DNA of 64,000 nt from Xanthomonas phaseoli pv. phaseoli (GTDB lineage: Bacteria > Pseudomonadota > Gammaproteobacteria > Xanthomonadales > Xanthomonadaceae), in NCBI GenBank assembly GCA_022749655.1, contig CP094243.1, positions 2,232,001-2,296,000 of the forward strand, read 5' to 3'. The position numbers were made by a program, and so were the translations under genes. The notes beneath the pieces are model-generated. The model was given only the letters and a program-made list of their open reading frames with translations, was not told the origin of the DNA and did no database searches. Numbering within the stretch: the stretch's first letter is position 1; every line of letters begins with the position of its first letter. Shown one piece after another: positions 60,714-64,000 of this stretch.

Positions 60714-63119
60714 ATGGCGCAGGCAGTACGCGGCAAGGGCGGTGGGCAGACCATGCATCTGGTGCGTGGCTGGCTGACGCTTCCTCTGGCGCTGTTGATC
60801 GGTATCGCCGTCTGCATGACGGTGGTGTCGGCGCTGGTGATCGAAGTCCAGTCCGGCGCGACTGCCTGGATCGTTGGCCAGAGCCATTGGTCCAACGCCC
60901 AGCAGGAATCGGTGTACTGGATGGAGCGCTACCTGGGCAGCGGCGATACGGCCGATCTGCAGGCCGCCTGCCGCGCGCTGGAAGTGCCGCTGGGCGACCG
61001 CGCTGCTCGCGTGGCGATCGAACAGCCGGCGATCGATTGGGACGCGGTCTACGCCGGTCTGGCCGCTGGACGTAATGCCCATGAAGACATGCCGCAAATG
61101 GTGCGGCTGTATCGCTACGGGCATCAATTTCCGTATCTCGGCGACGCCATCGCGCTGTGGAAGCGCACCGACGCCGGCATCCTGCAACTGAGCGACCTGG
61201 CCGACCGCGCCGCCTCGGTGCACGCCGCCAACCGGCCCGACCCGCGTGCGCTGCAGGCACTGCGCGATGAACTGCATCTGCTGGACGGCCGCATGCGCCG
61301 CGATGCGGCCGAATTCCTGGCCTACCTGACCCGCTGCGCGCGGCTGTTGCACGATGTGATGGTGGTCTGCAGCCTGGCCACCTTGCTGCTGGTGTTGATC
61401 ACCTGCGTACTGGCGATGCGGCGCATTCGCGATTATCTGCTGTCGCATGAAGGTCGCTTCCGTACCGCGTTTCAGCAGGCAGCGCTGGGCATGGTCAAGT
61501 TCGACCTGCGCGGCAATGTGCTGGATGCGAATGCGTCGATGGCCAATGTATTGCTCTACCGGCCCGAAGAGCTGCAGGCGTGCACGCTGGCCGAGGTGAT
61601 GCATCCGGAAGACATCAAGCTGGACAGCCGCGGCATGCTCGATTGGCCCAAGCTGTTGCAGTCCGGCGAGCTGCGCTTTCTGCGTGCCGACGGCGGGGTG
61701 ATGTGGGGCCGCTGGAGCGCGTCGTTGGTCGAGCCGGGACCGGAAGAGCCGACCCTGGTGCTGGCGGTGATCGAAGATGTCTCGCACGCGCACGAGCTGG
61801 CCGACGAAGTGGCCTTCCATGCGCGCCACGATGCGATGACCGGGTTGATCAATCGGCATGAAATCGAACGCCGGCTGCTGCGCCTGATCGAGCTGCCGCA
61901 ATCGCCACAGATGTGCCACGCGCTGTGCTTTGTCGACCTGGATCACTTCAAGCTGGTCAACGACACCTTCGGGCATGCGGTGGGCGACAGGTTCCTGTGT
62001 CACTTCGCCGACGTGATCACCATGCAGCTGCGTTCTGGCGATTGGTTGGGGCGCCTGGGCGGCGATGAGTTCGCCATCCTGCTGGCCAATACCGATCTGG
62101 CGCAGGCGCAAATCGTGCTGGAACGCATGCACGGCGTGCTCGGTCAACCGTGGAGCCATCAAGGCGGGCGACCGCTGACGCCCAGCTGCAGTTTTGGCGT
62201 GGTGGAGATTCGCCAGGGCGTCAGCGACCTCACGACCTTGATGACCGCCGCCGATCTGGCCTGTCATGCGGCCAAGGAAGAAGGCCGCAACCGCGTTCGC
62301 TGCTTCAACGAAAACGATCTGGCGCTGGCGCAGCGCCGCCACGATGGTGGCTGGATCAGTGCAGTGCAACAGGCGATCGCCGAAGAGCGCTTGCTGTTGT
62401 ACGCGCAGAAGATCCAGGTGCTGAACGACCCGGGGCGCCTGCAGTACGAGGTGCTGGTGCGCATGCGCGCCAGCGACGGGCGGGTGCTGAGCCCGGGTGA
62501 ATTCTTGCCGGCGGTGGAGCGTTACGGCCTGGGGCGCATGGTCGATACCTATGTGCTGGAAGCGCTGTGCGCGCAGTTGTCGGCCAACCCGATGCATGTG
62601 GCGACGCTGGACCTGTGCCACGTCAATCTGTCTGCGCAATCGATCGCGCAGGCGGATTTTCTCGACGTGGTCTGTGCCCTGTTCGAACGCTACCCGGCAC
62701 TGGTGCCGAAGCTGTGCATGGAGATCACCGAGACCGCGGTCATCGGCGATCTGGAACACGCGCAGCGTTTCGTGCAGAGCGTGCGCGCGCGCGGCTGCCA
62801 CGTGGCGCTGGACGACTTCGGCAGCGGCCTTGCCTCGTTCGGCTATCTCAAGCAATTCACCGTGGACGTGTTGAAGATCGATTGCGGCTTCGTCCGCAAC
62901 TATGCGCACGACGCGGTGGATCGCGCGGCGGTGCATTCGATCGCCCAGGTCGGCCTGGCGCTGGGCATCGAGGTGGTCGCCGAAGGCGTGGAATCGGAGG
63001 CCGACATCCCCGGTCTGCGCGACGCCGGTGTGGGCCAGGTGCAGGGTTTCAGCCTGCATCGTCCATGCCCGCTGGAAGAGTTGTTGCACACGCCGCAGCT
63101 GGTGGCCGTCTCCGGGTAA
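60714..63119 (+). CDS. PAS-GGDEF-EAL cyclic-di-GMP protein
   Basis: Bifunctional-looking c-di-GMP enzyme of about 801 residues from the Met at 60714 (MAQAVRG); Met at 60753 is an alternative. Two membrane helices frame a periplasmic domain of about 190 residues. A PAS domain follows (RFRTAFQQAALGMVKFDLRGNVLDANASM), then GGDEF (GRLGGDEFAIL intact, RSGD I-site five residues upstream) and EAL (YEVLVR in place of EAL, with NLSAQS, EITETAV, DDFGSG, EGVES). All EAL catalytic residues seen are present. Probably active in both synthesis and breakdown. Signal unknown. Confidence 0.92.
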   Translation: MAQAVRGKGGGQTMHLVRGWLTLPLALLIGIAVCMTVVSALVIEVQSGATAWIVGQSHWSNAQQESVYWMERYLGSGDTADLQAACRALEVPLGDRAARVAIEQPAIDWDAVYAGLAAGRNAHEDMPQMVRLYRYGHQFPYLGDAIALWKRTDAGILQLSDLADRAASVHAANRPDPRALQALRDELHLLDGRMRRDAAEFLAYLTRCARLLHDVMVVCSLATLLLVLITCVLAMRRIRDYLLSHEGRFRTAFQQAALGMVKFDLRGNVLDANASMANVLLYRPEELQACTLAEVMHPEDIKLDSRGMLDWPKLLQSGELRFLRADGGVMWGRWSASLVEPGPEEPTLVLAVIEDVSHAHELADEVAFHARHDAMTGLINRHEIERRLLRLIELPQSPQMCHALCFVDLDHFKLVNDTFGHAVGDRFLCHFADVITMQLRSGDWLGRLGGDEFAILLANTDLAQAQIVLERMHGVLGQPWSHQGGRPLTPSCSFGVVEIRQGVSDLTTLMTAADLACHAAKEEGRNRVRCFNENDLALAQRRHDGGWISAVQQAIAEERLLLYAQKIQVLNDPGRLQYEVLVRMRASDGRVLSPGEFLPAVERYGLGRMVDTYVLEALCAQLSANPMHVATLDLCHVNLSAQSIAQADFLDVVCALFERYPALVPKLCMEITETAVIGDLEHAQRFVQSVRARGCHVALDDFGSGLASFGYLKQFTVDVLKIDCGFVRNYAHDAVDRAAVHSIAQVGLALGIEVVAEGVESEADIPGLRDAGVGQVQGFSLHRPCPLEELLHTPQLVAVSG

Positions 63120-63257
63120 GCGCGCCTGACCCAGGCGACGTCGGGCAGCGTCATGCCGGTGCTGCGTGCACACGCCTTTACGACTGCCTGCTGCCGATTG
63201 CTGGCCCGCGCAGCCGGCATGACGCACGGCCTGCTCCAAATCGCCGATAATTGGCAG

Positions 63258-63980
63258 ATGACGATCCGACTCAACAAATACATCGCCGAAACCGGCTTCT
63301 GCTCACGCCGCGAGGCCGATCGCCTGATCGGCGAACGCAGGGTCACCGTCAATGGCGTGCCCGCCGGCACCGGCGCGGTGGTGGGCGAGGAAGATACTGT
63401 GCTGGTGGATGGCCAGCCGCTACGCATGCGCGAGGCCAAGAAGCTCGGCGGTCGCAAGCACGTCTATATCGCGCTCAACAAGCCGGTGGGCATCACCTGC
63501 ACCACCGAGAGTTCGGTCAAGGGCAATATCGTCGAATTCGTCGGTCATGAGCAGCGCATCTTTCCGATCGGCCGGCTCGACAAGGACTCCGAAGGGCTGA
63601 TCCTGTTGACCAGCAACGGCAACATCGTCAACGAGATCCTACGTGCGGAAAATCGCCACCAGAAGGAATATCTGGTCGCGGTCAACAAACCGGTCACCGA
63701 CGAATTCCTGCGCGGCATGGCACGCGGCGTGCGCATCCACAACGAAACCACGCTGCCGTGTCGCACCGCGCGTATTGCCAAATTCGGCTTCCGCATCGTG
63801 CTGGAGCAGGGCCTGAATCGGCAGATTCGCCTGATGGCTGCCGAATTCGGCTACCGGGTGACGCAACTGCGCCGGGTGCGCATCGACAACATCAAGCTGG
63901 CTGCGCTCAAGCCGGGGCAGTGGCGCAACCTCAGCGATGCGGAATTGCGCGGGCTGCTGCCGCAACGCACCGACTGGTAA
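63258..63980 (+). CDS. rluF: 23S rRNA pseudouridine(2604) synthase RluF
   Basis: Makes pseudouridine in 23S rRNA. 240 residues from the ATG at 63258 (MTIRLNKYIAETGFCSRREAD). An S4 domain comes first, then the RsuA/RluB/RluF catalytic core with Asp in PIGRLDKDSEGLILLTSNG and LEQGLNRQIRLMAAEFGY. The wording QGLNRQIRLM is closest to RluF. Start chosen because the family N-terminus begins at this Met. The end at 63980 is 20 bases before the window edge. Confidence 0.92.
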   Translation: MTIRLNKYIAETGFCSRREADRLIGERRVTVNGVPAGTGAVVGEEDTVLVDGQPLRMREAKKLGGRKHVYIALNKPVGITCTTESSVKGNIVEFVGHEQRIFPIGRLDKDSEGLILLTSNGNIVNEILRAENRHQKEYLVAVNKPVTDEFLRGMARGVRIHNETTLPCRTARIAKFGFRIVLEQGLNRQIRLMAAEFGYRVTQLRRVRIDNIKLAALKPGQWRNLSDAELRGLLPQRTDW

Positions 63981-64000
63981 GCGCCTGTGCCGGGCCGGCT

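Overview
The window looks like a piece of a Xanthomonas chromosome. It is GC-rich throughout, with dense coding on both strands. Features that fit this genus include a CreBC/CreD system, TonB-dependent receptors, P-domain subtilases, an IS3-family element and an Ada-AlkA fusion protein. I did not run a database search, so genus is likely and species is open.

Layout. 0-4.2 kb: chemosensory cluster on the minus strand (STAS protein, CheA, a receptor running off the left edge). 4.7-10.7 kb: mfd, a GNAT acetyltransferase and rlmJ. 10.9-16.9 kb: creB, creC, an opposing papain-like secreted peptidase, creD and two small genes. 17-21 kb: a nitrilase-family hydrolase, a DUF3616 protein, gltX and zur. 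21.3-28.7 kb: an RND efflux operon with a TetR regulator on each side. 28.7-34.4 kb: cupin, AraC, LysR, MFS exporter and aldo/keto reductase. 34.5-39.5 kb: two tandem pairs of a secreted kexin-like subtilase and a small exported partner. 40.2-43.9 kb: a TonB receptor split by an IS. 44.2-47.4 kb: a probable zinc receptor, a MerC protein and ribosomal protein THX. 47.4-54.9 kb: a Zn-alcohol dehydrogenase, a ClC channel, a phosphodiesterase lipoprotein, alkylation repair genes (ogt, ada-alkA) and a ClpP-fold lipoprotein. 55-64 kb: small envelope proteins, an S4 protein, an ECF sigma factor with a membrane partner, a DEAD-box helicase, a GGDEF-EAL protein and rluF.

Data quality. About twenty single-base indels break genes here. 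Nearly all look like one base missing from a short run, usually G or C, and adding it back restores the expected family length. The essential gltX carries two. I read most of these as base-calling errors and annotate the genes end to end, stating where each break lies. Two in-frame stop codons and one IS insertion are different in kind and may be real.

The most interesting biology is the tandem protease/partner cassette at 34.5-39.5 kb. Its layout matches the Aeromonas sobria ASP protease and its external chaperone ORF2.
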